This document shows, piece after piece, positions 19,961 to 28,862 of a DNA stretch of 64,000 nucleotides. The notes beneath the pieces are model-generated. The model had not been told where the DNA came from, ran no database searches, and saw only the letters and a list, made by a program, of their open reading frames with translations. Positions within the stretch are counted from its first letter, which is position 1. Every line of letters begins with the position of its first letter. The stretch lies in assembly GCF_003426735.1 (NCBI RefSeq), contig NZ_QVON01000003.1:1-64000 (forward strand). The letters run 5' to 3'. Made by a program: the position numbers and the translations under genes. This stretch comes from Arenibacter sp. P308M17. GTDB lineage: Bacteria; Bacteroidota; Bacteroidia; Flavobacteriales; Flavobacteriaceae.

Positions 19961-22459
19961 ATGATTAAAAATTTACTCGCCAAGGCGTTATTTACATTTT
20001 TCCTCATAGGCTGCTGCCATAGTACGGAAGCGCAGATCTTTAAAAAGAAAAACAATAAGACCGAATCTTCGGACAGTAAGGAAAAATCAAAAAAAGGAGC
20101 CATAGAACCCTACGAAAAAGTAATTACCAAAGAGGCAAAAACGGATAAGGGCCTTTTTGATGTACATATTGTAGATGACAATTATTACTACGAAATACAG
20201 GACTCCCTTTTCAACAAGGAAATGCTAATGGTCAGCAGAATTTCCAAAACGGCCACAGGGATCGGTTTCGGAGGGGGAAAAATAAATACCAAGGTACTGA
20301 GATGGGAAAAGTTGCCAAAAAAAGTCCTTCTTAGGGTAGTAAGCTATGATATTGTTGCCGCCGATTCGCTACCGGTAAGTGAAGCCGTGGTAAATTCCAA
20401 TTTTGAACCAGTACTGTATTCATTCGATATCAAGGCATTTAAAAAAGATAGCTTGCATCCCGCTACGGTAATCCAAGTGAACGATCTTTTTGAAAAAGAT
20501 GTAAATGCCCTGGGCATGCCGGAGCATTATCGAAAAGAATATAAGGTTTCCCGTTTGGATGATTCCAGAAGTTATATCAGTACCATAAAAAGTTATCCCT
20601 TAAATATAGAGGCCAGACATGTAAAGACCTATGTGGCCAGCAATCCCCCTTCCAATGAAAGTTTAGGGTCTATTTCCATAGAAATAAACAACTCCATGAT
20701 TTTGCTTCCGGCGAAACCTATGAAACGCCGCTATTTTGATGAACGGGTAGGTTGGTTTGCCAGAGGGCAGGTAGATTATGGCCTGGAAGCCCAAGAGAGC
20801 AAAACCGTGCGTTTCCTGGACCGTTGGAGGCTGGAAGTGAAGGAAGGGGACATTGAAAAATTTAAGAACGGAGAACTTGTAGAACCCAAAAAGCCCATAG
20901 TATATTATGTGGACAGGGCAACACCCAAAAATTGGGTCCCCTTTATAAAACAGGGGATAGAGGATTGGCAGATCGCTTTTGAGGCAGCCGGTTTCATAAA
21001 TGCCATTGTGGCCAAAGACCCCCCAACACAAGAAGAAGATCCGGAATGGTCGCCAGAGGATGTGAGATATTCCGTAGTGCGCTACTTGGCCTCCCCTATT
21101 CCAAATGCCAATGGACCACATGTAAGCGACCCCAGAACCGGTGAAATATTGGAATCCGATATCAACTGGTACCACAATGTAATGACCTTGTTAAGAAATT
21201 GGTATTTTGTACAAACGGCAGCCATTAATCCTGATGCCAGGGGCGTAGCCTTTAAGGAAGAGGTCATGGGCCGCCTGATTCGATTTGTCTCTTCTCATGA
21301 AGTAGGCCATACACTAGGGTTACCCCACAATATGGGCAGTAGTGTAGCCTACCCGGTGGACTCGCTCCGCTCTGCTTCCTTCACCAAAAAATATGGTACC
21401 GCACCTTCCATCATGGACTATGCCAGATTCAACTATATTGCCCAACCTGGAGACGAGGGTGTGGCCCTTATGCCGGAGATCGGGATGTACGACAAATATG
21501 CCATTAATTGGGGGTACCGCCCCATATTGGACAAGTCCGACAAAGAGGAAAAAGAAACATTGGATAACTGGATTCTTAAACATGCGGGAGATCCATTGTA
21601 CCGCTTTGGACACCAACAAGTTGGGGATGTAGTTGATCCAAGTTCGCAGACCGAAGATTTAGGGGACGATGCCATTAAGGCAAGTGCCTATGGCATTGAA
21701 AATTTAAAACGGATAACTCCAAAACTGATCGAATGGACAGCGGAAAAAGGCAAGGAATACGACGACCTAAACACCCTTTACGGTCAGGTGATTTCACAAT
21801 TTAATAGATATATGGGCCACGTCAGCAATAATATCGGCGGTGTCTATGAGCACTATAAGACCTATGATCAGGAAGGGGCGGTATACACTCCCGTAGATAG
21901 AAAACACCAAAAAAATTGCCTGCTTTTTGTGCAGGAACAATTGTTCCAAACCCCGCAATGGTTGATCGTTCCAGATATATTCAATAAAATAGAATATTCG
22001 GGTTCGGTAGAGCGGATTAGAAGCCTACAGGTTAGGACGCTGGACAATATTCTGAGTTTGGGGAAATTGGCCAGGATGATAGAGGACCAAACTATCAACG
22101 GCACCGATGCTTATTCCCTATTGGAAATGATGGGAGATCTTAGAAAAGGACTATGGTCCGAAACACGAAGTGGGAATACAATTGATACCTATAGAAGAAA
22201 TCTACAAAAGGCACATATTGAAAGATTGGCCTACTTGATGACCGCCGAAGGTGAGAGCAAAAAAGGAAATTCAGGCGGATATCAAAAATCTACCGCAATC
22301 AACACCGGGCAGTCCGATATTCGCTCCATTGCAAGAGCGGAGTTGAACATTCTTAGAAAAGACCTGCAAAATACCATCTATAGAACCGCAGATCCCTTGA
22401 GCAAATATCATTTACAGGATGCCCTGGAACGGATAAAGTTGATTTTGGACCCCCAATGA
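19961..22459 (+). CDS. Secreted zinc-dependent metalloprotease (metzincin-like)
   Basis: 832 residues with a signal peptide (MIKNLLAKALFTFFLIGCC...). The zinc site HEVGHTLGLPHN begins at H446 and is followed by a Met-turn-like SIMDYARFNYIA, the metzincin arrangement. Upstream blocks (EVNSNFEP-type strands and KPIVYYVDRATPKNWVPFIKQGIEDWQIAFEAAGF) match the Bacteroidetes family with DUF5117/DUF5118/DUF4953 domains. A short basic, Lys/Ser-rich linker follows the signal peptide. Role in extracellular or periplasmic protein breakdown is inferred from family. It appears monocistronic and ends before a strong terminator. Confidence 0.9.
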   Translation: MIKNLLAKALFTFFLIGCCHSTEAQIFKKKNNKTESSDSKEKSKKGAIEPYEKVITKEAKTDKGLFDVHIVDDNYYYEIQDSLFNKEMLMVSRISKTATGIGFGGGKINTKVLRWEKLPKKVLLRVVSYDIVAADSLPVSEAVVNSNFEPVLYSFDIKAFKKDSLHPATVIQVNDLFEKDVNALGMPEHYRKEYKVSRLDDSRSYISTIKSYPLNIEARHVKTYVASNPPSNESLGSISIEINNSMILLPAKPMKRRYFDERVGWFARGQVDYGLEAQESKTVRFLDRWRLEVKEGDIEKFKNGELVEPKKPIVYYVDRATPKNWVPFIKQGIEDWQIAFEAAGFINAIVAKDPPTQEEDPEWSPEDVRYSVVRYLASPIPNANGPHVSDPRTGEILESDINWYHNVMTLLRNWYFVQTAAINPDARGVAFKEEVMGRLIRFVSSHEVGHTLGLPHNMGSSVAYPVDSLRSASFTKKYGTAPSIMDYARFNYIAQPGDEGVALMPEIGMYDKYAINWGYRPILDKSDKEEKETLDNWILKHAGDPLYRFGHQQVGDVVDPSSQTEDLGDDAIKASAYGIENLKRITPKLIEWTAEKGKEYDDLNTLYGQVISQFNRYMGHVSNNIGGVYEHYKTYDQEGAVYTPVDRKHQKNCLLFVQEQLFQTPQWLIVPDIFNKIEYSGSVERIRSLQVRTLDNILSLGKLARMIEDQTINGTDAYSLLEMMGDLRKGLWSETRSGNTIDTYRRNLQKAHIERLAYLMTAEGESKKGNSGGYQKSTAINTGQSDIRSIARAELNILRKDLQNTIYRTADPLSKYHLQDALERIKLILDPQ

Positions 22460-22567
22460 TAAGTGGGCGGTAAGCAGTAGGCAAAAAAAATATTTCACTG
22501 ATCAACATTGGATATAGAATATTTCTAAGTAAATGACAAAAATCATCTTAACAAGGTTTCTGGGAAA

Positions 22568-22603
22568 GGGCGGGTCTGCCCGAATACGTTCAGGCGGGGT
22601 TTT
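22568..22603 (-). repeat. Extragenic GC-rich palindromic repeat, copy A
   Basis: Read on the minus strand it starts AAACCCCGCCTGAACGTA, nearly the same as copy B at 23635 (one substitution and one extra C), and then forms a small hairpin with CGGG/CCCG. It lies between genes and has no coding potential. Confidence 0.5.
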
Positions 22604-22614
22604 AAACTTTAAAT

Positions 22615-22648
22615 AAAATGGGCTGTCTTAACCAAAAGCCCATTTTTT
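22615..22648 (+). terminator. Rho-independent terminator
   Basis: Perfect 10-bp stem (22615-22624 with 22637-22646: AAAATGGGCT and complement), 12-nt loop, followed by T's. It probably ends transcription of the metalloprotease gene; the A-rich 5' arm also allows use from the other strand. Confidence 0.8.
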
Positions 22649-22776
22649 AAACCCAAATTCATATTCTTCCGTTGAACGGATACCTTTTGACGATAAAACG
22701 TAAAATTTAACACTATTTATTTTTTGACGTATAATATTTTTCCTACTTTCAGACCTTTGTTAATACCCCCCAATCT

Positions 22777-22962
22777 ATGTCTTACAAAGTTAAAAGCTTA
22801 TTGTATTTTGTTTGTTTTGTAGCCTCGGCTGTTTTATACTATGCCTTGGAACCCGAATATAATAATAAAAACAATAGGGATTCGGCCGAAATCATTCAGT
22901 TACAATCCGACGACATGGATCTTGACAACAAGCTGGCAGAATTGGAAAAAGTACAGGAATAA
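22777..22962 (+). CDS. Small single-span protein, MSYK family copy 1
   Basis: 61 residues: MSYKVKSLLYF, then a hydrophobic span (LLYFVCFVASAVLYYAL, residues 8-24), then an acidic and Asn-rich tail. A second gene 142 bases downstream encodes a product that begins with nearly the same 14 residues, which strongly supports this as a real gene. I do not recognise the family. The N-terminus could be an uncleaved signal anchor leaving a ~35-residue periplasmic tail. Confidence 0.65.
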   Translation: MSYKVKSLLYFVCFVASAVLYYALEPEYNNKNNRDSAEIIQLQSDDMDLDNKLAELEKVQE

Positions 22963-23103
22963 ACCTCCTTCTTACTTCTTTTTAAATTAGCTACCACATT
23001 TATTGGGCGTTTTACCACATTTTTAAACGGGTTTCACAACATTGGCCCATCCGGGAACAATAGATGATATATCTTAGAGGTATAATACAAAAGCCCCAAA
23101 GCT

Positions 23104-23283
23104 ATGTCCTACAAAATAAAAAGTCTTTTATATTTTATTTGCTTTTTGATATCCGCAATAGTCTACAATAATCTATCGGACAACTCTGAGGCAACCATAG
23201 ACCGAATTTCAATAAAGAAATCCAAAGTTACTTTAGAAGCCTTGGCCGATAATTCTGCAAATCAATTTAAGAATATTCAATAA
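23104..23283 (+). CDS. Small single-span protein, MSYK family copy 2
   Basis: 59 residues starting at the ATG at 23104. It begins MSYKIKSLLYFICFLISA, parallel to the preceding gene (MSYKVKSLLYFVCFVASA), while the C-terminal tail (about residues 22-59) has diverged. Strong N-terminal conservation with a free tail implies selection on the membrane or targeting segment. A strong terminator follows 21 bases downstream. Function unknown. Confidence 0.65.
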   Translation: MSYKIKSLLYFICFLISAIVYNNLSDNSEATIDRISIKKSKVTLEALADNSANQFKNIQ

Positions 23284-23304
23284 TAAGAATCCCATAATCA
23301 TTTT

Positions 23305-23340
23305 AAAAAAGGGCATAACCTAAGGTTGATGCCCTTTTTT
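23305..23340 (+). terminator. Strong rho-independent terminator
   Basis: Perfect 12-bp stem, 23305-23316 with 23329-23340 (GGGCAT with flanking A6/T6), 12-nt loop. It ends the tandem small-protein genes. Confidence 0.88.
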
Positions 23341-23742
23341 ATTGGCTAAAAGCACTTGTCATCAACTCTCAGGAATTGGGACAACTACATTACATTTGCG
23401 GCCGTACACCCTTATGGCCCATCTGTTAAAATTGCCCTAAAACAATCTTTCCCATTAAACCAATCTGTTATTGCATTGTCCTATAAATAAAATAGAATAT
23501 TAATTATGTTATGACCCATTATTATCAATGGTGAAATACATAAGACATTCAAAAACCAATAAATTATCGTACTATGAAATGAGCATAAACTTTTTTAAGC
23601 ATACCATACCAATATGATTAAAATAAGTTTTTGCAAACCCGCCCGAACGTACCTTTTCGGTATGGGCGGGAACGAAGTGGTTACATCTGTTTGTAAATTT
23701 TGTAATCACTTATTTTTTAGCTAATTATAAAATTTTAAACAG
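23341..23742 (+). other. Intergenic region upstream of the Spy-like gene
   Basis: About 400 AT-rich bases without a gene. It contains the repeat copy B (23635-23670) and a near-perfect inverted repeat GTGGTTACA (23677-23685) / TGTAATCAC (23701-23709, 8 of 9 paired) 34 bases before the next ATG. The latter could be an operator or part of the 5' leader. Confidence 0.45.
23635..23670 (+). repeat. Extragenic GC-rich palindromic repeat, copy B
   Basis: Starts AAACCCGCCCGAACGTA and ends GGTATGGGCGGG. Arms CCCGCCC/GGGCGGG pair outside and TACC/GGTA inside, giving a REP-like stem-loop. The first half matches copy A (minus strand, 22568-22603). Confidence 0.55.
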
Positions 23743-24201
23743 ATGAAAAAATTAATTGTATTTGCAGTATTAATGGCCGCGGTAACCGCTATGGCACAAA
23801 CACCGGAACGCAGTAGGAGGGACAGAAACCCTATGAAGGACTTGACTCCCGAACAAATTGCTACCCTTCAGACGAAACAAATGACATTGGCCTTGGATCT
23901 TACCGATGACCAACAAAAGAAAATGCAAGATCTCAACCTGGAAAATGCCGTGAAACGCTCTGGGAAAATGAATGAAATAAGGTCGAAAAAGGAAAGCGGT
24001 GAGCTTAGAAAACTAACTTCTGAAGATCGTTATGCTATGAAAATAGCTGTGCTGGACCACCAGATAGCCCAAAAAGAAAAGCTGAGGAATATATTGGACA
24101 AGGAGCAATATGTAAAATGGGAGAAGATGAAAAAAACTAGGGAAGACTATAGAAAAAGAAGGGGAATGCATCACTATAATAAAAGATCGGCTAAGAAATA
24201 A
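23743..24201 (+). CDS. Spy/DUF4890-like periplasmic protein
   Basis: 152 residues with a signal peptide ending at AMAQ. The mature protein is almost all charged helix: DLTPEQIATLQTKQM, LDLTDDQQKKMQDLN and ILDKEQYVKWEKMK. This follows the LTxxQ-type repeats of Spy/CpxP-like and DUF4890 proteins. Relatives are periplasmic chaperone-like or envelope-stress proteins; here this is an inference. The C-terminus is very basic with histidines (RKRRGMHHYNKRSAKK). Possible operator-like inverted repeat just upstream. Confidence 0.7.
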   Translation: MKKLIVFAVLMAAVTAMAQTPERSRRDRNPMKDLTPEQIATLQTKQMTLALDLTDDQQKKMQDLNLENAVKRSGKMNEIRSKKESGELRKLTSEDRYAMKIAVLDHQIAQKEKLRNILDKEQYVKWEKMKKTREDYRKRRGMHHYNKRSAKK

Positions 24202-24222
24202 AACCCTTCCCCTTATGAAAGT

Positions 24223-24261
24223 AGAAGGCTAAATAGGCAAAAGGAATCTATTTAGCCTTCT
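24223..24261. terminator. Bidirectional terminator
   Basis: Perfect 14-bp inverted repeat (24223-24236 with 24248-24261), 11-nt loop, between convergent genes. It lacks a long U-tract on the plus strand (TGCTTTT follows), so efficiency is uncertain. Confidence 0.7.
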
Positions 24262-24273
24262 TGCTTTTATGCA

Positions 24274-25563
24274 TCAATGTAAATCTTTGGCTATATTGGA
24301 CAGAGCCGCAATGGTCTCATCCAAATCGTCATAACTGAGGGCATCGTTTAGGAAGTAGCTCTCAAAGGCACTTGGGGGCAAATATATGCCCTGGTCGAGC
24401 ATTCCGTGGAAATATTTCTTAAAAACTGCATTGTTCCCCTTGGCCGAGGATTCAAAATCCACCACCGGTTCTTCGGTAAAATGAATCGAAATCATGGATC
24501 CGAACCTATTCATCTGAAAAGGAATATGATTATCGGTCAGTACCTTTGCCATACCCTGCCCCAAGTATTGGGTCTTATCGGCCAAACTCCTAAAAATTTC
24601 CGGCCTGTTGTTCAATTCGGTCAACATGGCCAGTCCGGCACTCATTGCCAAAGGATTTCCGCTTAAAGTTCCCGCTTGGTAAACAGGGCCATCCGGAGCC
24701 AAATGCCCCATGATCTCCTCTCTGGCGGCAAAAGCACCAACAGGCAACCCACCTCCGATTACCTTTCCGAAGGTTACAATATCGGCATTTATGCCCAATA
24801 CTTCCTGGGCACCTCCTTTTGCCAATCTGAATCCGGTCATAACCTCATCAAAAATCAGCAATATATTTTCTTGGTCGCAAAGTTCGCGCAATCCCTTTAT
24901 AAAGTTTTCTTCCGGAATAATACACCCCATATTACCGGCTACCGGCTCAATAATAATGGCAGCAATTTCTCCTTTATTGGCGGCCGCCAGGGCTTTTACA
25001 CTTTCAAGATTGTTGTAGGTTGCCAAAAGGGTATCTTTTGCGGTACCCTGGGTAACCCCCGGGCTATTGGGGCTACCAAAGGTAACCGCTCCACTTCCGG
25101 CCTGAATCAAAAAGGAATCCGAATGACCGTGATAGCATCCTGCAAATTTTATTATTTTGTCCCTTCCTGTAAATCCCCGGGCCAAACGCACGGCACTCAT
25201 ACAGGCTTCCGTACCACTGTTTACAAAACGAATCTTATCAATATTGGGAACCATGGACACTGCCAGCCTGGCCAATCGGGTTTCAATTTCGGTAGGCATT
25301 CCAAATGACGTTCCCTTTTTTGCCTTTTCAATAACCGCCTCTATTACCGGAGCATAGGCATGGCCCAATATCAGCGGTCCCCAAGAGGCAATATAATCTA
25401 TCAATCGGTTACCGTCCTCATCGTATAAATACGCCCCTTTGGCCTCCTTCACAAATACAGGATTGCCTCCAACGGCCTTAAAGGCCCTAACTGGAGAGTT
25501 TACCCCTCCAGGAATATAGCGCTGTGCTTCAGCAAATAAAGCACTGCTTCTTCTATAAATCAT
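24274..25563 (-). CDS. hemL: Glutamate-1-semialdehyde 2,1-aminomutase
   Basis: 429 residues, the normal length. It converts glutamate-1-semialdehyde to 5-aminolevulinate in the C5 route of tetrapyrrole synthesis. PLP fold-type I features: [45 protein letters not shown] and the Schiff-base lysine in [15 protein letters not shown] (K267). Last gene of a leftward cluster of four; it begins 3 bases after the stop of the glucosaminidase gene, so is cotranscribed with it. Confidence 0.97.
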   Translation of the reverse strand: MIYRRSSALFAEAQRYIPGGVNSPVRAFKAVGGNPVFVKEAKGAYLYDEDGNRLIDYIASWGPLILGHAYAPVIEAVIEKAKKGTSFGMPTEIETRLARLAVSMVPNIDKIRFVNSGTEACMSAVRLARGFTGRDKIIKFAGCYHGHSDSFLIQAGSGAVTFGSPNSPGVTQGTAKDTLLATYNNLESVKALAAANKGEIAAIIIEPVAGNMGCIIPEENFIKGLRELCDQENILLIFDEVMTGFRLAKGGAQEVLGINADIVTFGKVIGGGLPVGAFAAREEIMGHLAPDGPVYQAGTLSGNPLAMSAGLAMLTELNNRPEIFRSLADKTQYLGQGMAKVLTDNHIPFQMNRFGSMISIHFTEEPVVDFESSAKGNNAVFKKYFHGMLDQGIYLPPSAFESYFLNDALSYDDLDETIAALSNIAKDLH

Positions 25564-25566
25564 AGA

Positions 25567-26415
25567 TTATCTAATTTTTTCGGATTTTACCATCAATTTC
25601 TGGCCCTCGGCCAAATTGCTATTGTTCATATTGTTCAACTTCATCAATTCAGGAATAGAGACAAAATAGCGTTTGGAAATGGAATAAAGGGTATCTCCCT
25701 TTTGAACTATATGAATTTTATGTTCGTACAGTTTTGGCTCCCTTTTTACAATACCACCGGCCTTTACTACCGTCCTGTCATACTTATCCAATTCATAGCG
25801 TTCTATAAGCGCGATCAACTTATGGGGATATTTACGGTCCGTTGCATAGCCTGCCTGTTTTAAACCATAGGCCCACCCTTTATAATCATCATGGTCCAAA
25901 TGGAACAAAAACGCATACCTGGCCCGTGATGACAAGAATATACTATGGTCCCTAAAGGAATACATTGGATGGTTATATTTCCTAAAACACTCCCCTTTTT
26001 CATCGTCATCGTGAAAATCATAATCCCCTTCCCAATCCGTATGACATTTTATGCCGAAATGGTTATTGGTCTTGGCGCCAAGAACGCCCCTTCCAGCACC
26101 ACTTTCCAAAATGCCCTGTGCCAAGGTGATGCTGGCCGGTATACCGTAGGCCTTCATTTCAAACTGGGCTATTTCCGCAAAGGTTTCTATATATTCCTCG
26201 GTAGAACTGACCGTGAACTTTACAAACTGCCCATTGTCCTCCGGCAAGGCATAAATGCCCTCGCTTTTGGATTCGCTTACAGGTTTGGACTCCGGTTTGG
26301 TCGTGGAAACGGTAGTCCTTGGATCTGGTTTTTTGGCATAGGTTGTCCTCTTTTTAACACCGCAGCCCACTAGGAACAAACCCAGTATTGTTGTTATTGC
26401 AATTCTTTTTATCAT
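25567..26415 (-). CDS. Glucosaminidase-LysM lipoprotein (peptidoglycan hydrolase)
   Basis: 282 residues. A lipobox in FLVGCGVKKR (C18) is followed by a Pro/Ser/Lys linker, then a glucosaminidase domain (about residues 75-210) with SITLAQGILESGAGRG, which contains the catalytic-type glutamate, FGIKCHTDWEG and GYATDRKYPHKL. A C-terminal LysM repeat follows (HIVQKGDTLYSISKRYFVSIPELMKLNN). Relatives cut the glycan strands of peptidoglycan. Its ATG overlaps the stop of the upstream gene by 4 bases. Confidence 0.92.
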   Translation of the reverse strand: MIKRIAITTILGLFLVGCGVKKRTTYAKKPDPRTTVSTTKPESKPVSESKSEGIYALPEDNGQFVKFTVSSTEEYIETFAEIAQFEMKAYGIPASITLAQGILESGAGRGVLGAKTNNHFGIKCHTDWEGDYDFHDDDEKGECFRKYNHPMYSFRDHSIFLSSRARYAFLFHLDHDDYKGWAYGLKQAGYATDRKYPHKLIALIERYELDKYDRTVVKAGGIVKREPKLYEHKIHIVQKGDTLYSISKRYFVSIPELMKLNNMNNSNLAEGQKLMVKSEKIR

Positions 26416-27338
26416 ACTTTTATTAATGGCAGATTCTTCCTTTTTAAAACTAAATTCATTCCTGCTATCCCTTGTAGACCACCACTGTGTATTGCCAAAA
26501 TTTTGGTCCCGGGTTTAAAATAATCATTTTTTACCAGATCTAAAATGCCGTATAAAAGCTTGCCGGTATAAATGGGATCTGTAGGGATATTGGTGCTTTC
26601 CTTAAAATAATTAATAAAATCGATAAGCGTTTCGGAAACCTTTGCATATCCCCCAAAATGATAATCCGTGTTGATTTCCCAATTTTCTTTTGCCGTAAAA
26701 TTACGAATATCTTTTCTTAAAAAATCCCCTTTTAGGGCAGGAAAGCCTATAATACTTTGATGATTAAGGGAAGAATTGATAATCCCGGCCAAGGTTCCGC
26801 CGGTTCCTACGCTTGAACAGAGGATATTAAAATCCCTATCCTGGGCAGTCAATATTTCTTCACATCCTTTAACGGCCAGCAGATTGGTACCCCCCTCGGG
26901 AATCAGGTAACAGTTACCGAACTCCTTCTTCAACAACTCCAGAAAAGAGGTATCCGTCTTACGCCTATAGGCCTCCCTGGAAATAAACTTAAACTCCATT
27001 CCATGGCTATGGGCCCGTAACAGCGTTGGATTGAGCTTCCAATTTTGGGCCAGTTCCTCCCCCCGGATTAGCCCGATGGTCCTAATCCCGTACAAATTTC
27101 CGGCATAGGCAGTGGCGGCAATATGGTTGGAATAGGCCCCTCCAAAGGTTAAAATAGTATCCAGGCCCCTTTGCTTGGCCTCCAAAATATTGTACTTGAA
27201 TTTTCGGTATTTATTCCCAGAAATATAAGGGTGTAAAAGGTCTTCCCTTTTTACCACTAGGGTAAGCCGTTTTTCCCTTAAGATAGAAAGGTTTACTTCT
27301 TGATTTATTCCCTGCACTCCAAAGGCTTTTGGCTCCAA
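26412..27338 (-). CDS. ACC deaminase/D-cysteine desulfhydrase-like PLP enzyme
   Basis: 308 residues. PLP-binding lysine in YISGNKYRKFKYN, followed by LTFGGAYSNHIAATAYA and the phosphate loop SSVGTGGTLAGI. These place it with the 1-aminocyclopropane-1-carboxylate deaminase / D-cysteine desulfhydrase group of fold-type II enzymes. Substrate is uncertain; D-cysteine or a related D-amino acid is more likely than ACC in this phylum. The start region overlaps the upstream gene by 34 bases, and its stop overlaps the glucosaminidase start, so all are translationally coupled. Confidence 0.85.
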   Translation of the reverse strand: MEPKAFGVQGINQEVNLSILREKRLTLVVKREDLLHPYISGNKYRKFKYNILEAKQRGLDTILTFGGAYSNHIAATAYAGNLYGIRTIGLIRGEELAQNWKLNPTLLRAHSHGMEFKFISREAYRRKTDTSFLELLKKEFGNCYLIPEGGTNLLAVKGCEEILTAQDRDFNILCSSVGTGGTLAGIINSSLNHQSIIGFPALKGDFLRKDIRNFTAKENWEINTDYHFGGYAKVSETLIDFINYFKESTNIPTDPIYTGKLLYGILDLVKNDYFKPGTKILAIHSGGLQGIAGMNLVLKRKNLPLIKV

Positions 27339-27658
27339 AGATATTTAATAAAACTAAATGTCCTTCTCTCCCTTAGATAATTTAAATTTGTTTCATTGTG
27401 ATAGGCCTCCCTTTCAAAGCTAATGCTCCGGTAGGCCCTATAGGCATCAAAATACATGAGATACCTCATAATGCCCTCCAATAAATACAAAAAATAAAAT
27501 GGCATTATCAATAGTTCCCGTTGTTGCCTAAGATGTATTTTTTCGTGATTAAGCAGGGTAGTATCCTTTTTTAAGGAAGAGTTCTTCAAAATAATGAAGG
27601 GCCATAGGGAAAGACCAACATAGTTCTTGAAAAAAAAGTATTTAAATACTACAATCAT
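27305..27658 (-). CDS. Small HExxH-motif membrane-associated protein (M56-like)
   Basis: 117 residues. The motif LNHEKIHLRQQRE is an HExxH zinc-site signature, followed by hydrophobic segments (LIMPFYFLYLLEGIMRYL) and SFEREAYHNE, which may hold the third ligand. This layout resembles short M56/M48-type peptidase domains found in Bacteroidetes; activity is unproven. First gene of the leftward hemL cluster. A TATCTTTG -7 element lies on the minus strand at 27684-27691; no clear -33 box. Confidence 0.65.
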   Translation of the reverse strand: MIVVFKYFFFKNYVGLSLWPFIILKNSSLKKDTTLLNHEKIHLRQQRELLIMPFYFLYLLEGIMRYLMYFDAYRAYRSISFEREAYHNETNLNYLRERRTFSFIKYLWSQKPLECRE

Positions 27659-27814
27659 TCCAAATAATAAAAATCACACTTATCAAAGATAAAAGGTCGT
27701 TTCATAAAAACTAACCATAATCGACTTACTACGAACAAAATAGGTTCAAATACAAAAAGTATGCTAAACTCTGTTAAATTGCCCCTACTTGGTCCACCAG
27801 CCTTAAATATTTGA

Positions 27815-28006
<192 letters not shown>

Positions 28007-28073
28007 GGGTTCGGCATGGTTTTTGAGCTTGATTACCTAGAATATTACCAGTACTAATTCAAATATAATAGCT

Positions 28074-28634
28074 ATGAAAAAAATTAAATTTTTGGTCCTT
28101 CCGATCGTGGTACTGCTCTTCGCCAGTTCCTGCACTTCGGTGCGCGTATTATCGGATTATGATAAAGAAGTCAATTTTAATTCGTTCAAAACCTATGCCT
28201 TTTATAAAACCGGGATAGACAAGGCCCAGATTTCGGATTTGGACAAAAAAAGAATATTAAAGGCCATTGATACCGAAATGAGCGCTAGAGGTTATGTGAA
28301 ATCCGAAAATCCCGATATGTTATTAAGTATATTTACCAAGGAAAAGCAACAGGTAGACGTGTACAGCAACTATTGGGGCGCCGGTTTCTACGGTTGGGGC
28401 TGGTCTCCCTTTTACTGGGGATCCCCATTTTACGGAGGAAACAATGTTAGCACAAGGACCGAAGGATCCCTGTATATAGACATCATTGATGCCAAGAACA
28501 AGGAACTGGTTTGGCAGGGAAGGGGTGTTGGCACCTTGAACAATATTAGAGATATGGAGAAAAAAGAAAAAAGGATAAAGGAATTTGTTTCCGAAATACT
28601 GGAAACTTATCCTCCCGGATCGGAAACGAAATAA
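28074..28634 (+). CDS. DUF4136 lipoprotein
   Basis: 186 residues. Lipobox in LLFASSCTSVR, then VLSDYDKEVNFNSFKTYAFYK, the N-terminal block typical of DUF4136. The middle contains an aromatic-glycine stretch (YWGAGFYGWGWSPFYWG), then SLYIDIIDAKNKELVWQGRGVGTL and the end helix. These proteins are anchored in the envelope and have no assigned function. Monocistronic as far as can be seen. Confidence 0.85.
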   Translation: MKKIKFLVLPIVVLLFASSCTSVRVLSDYDKEVNFNSFKTYAFYKTGIDKAQISDLDKKRILKAIDTEMSARGYVKSENPDMLLSIFTKEKQQVDVYSNYWGAGFYGWGWSPFYWGSPFYGGNNVSTRTEGSLYIDIIDAKNKELVWQGRGVGTLNNIRDMEKKEKRIKEFVSEILETYPPGSETK

Positions 28635-28862
28635 ATAGTTTCTTTAAATTTTGTTTTTTATACCACCCAGGACTGCCCGAAAAGGCAGTTCTGTCCATTA
28701 TTGGTAAGAGGTGAATTGGAAACCCTTGATCACCAAAATCCATAACCTGGCCACCTGATAGTCGGCCTGTTGAATTTGTTGGAAAATGCTTTGGCAAAAA
28801 TAACTTTGGCCCTTATTCTCATCTGAATTCCATATATTTATCAGTAATTTTAATTGATTCCG

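Larger units (their letters stand above)
22460..22776 (+). other. Intergenic region with GC-rich repeat and terminator
   Basis: Holds an extragenic G+C-rich element at 22568-22603 and the terminator at 22615-22648, both described separately. I see no gene. Confidence 0.5.
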
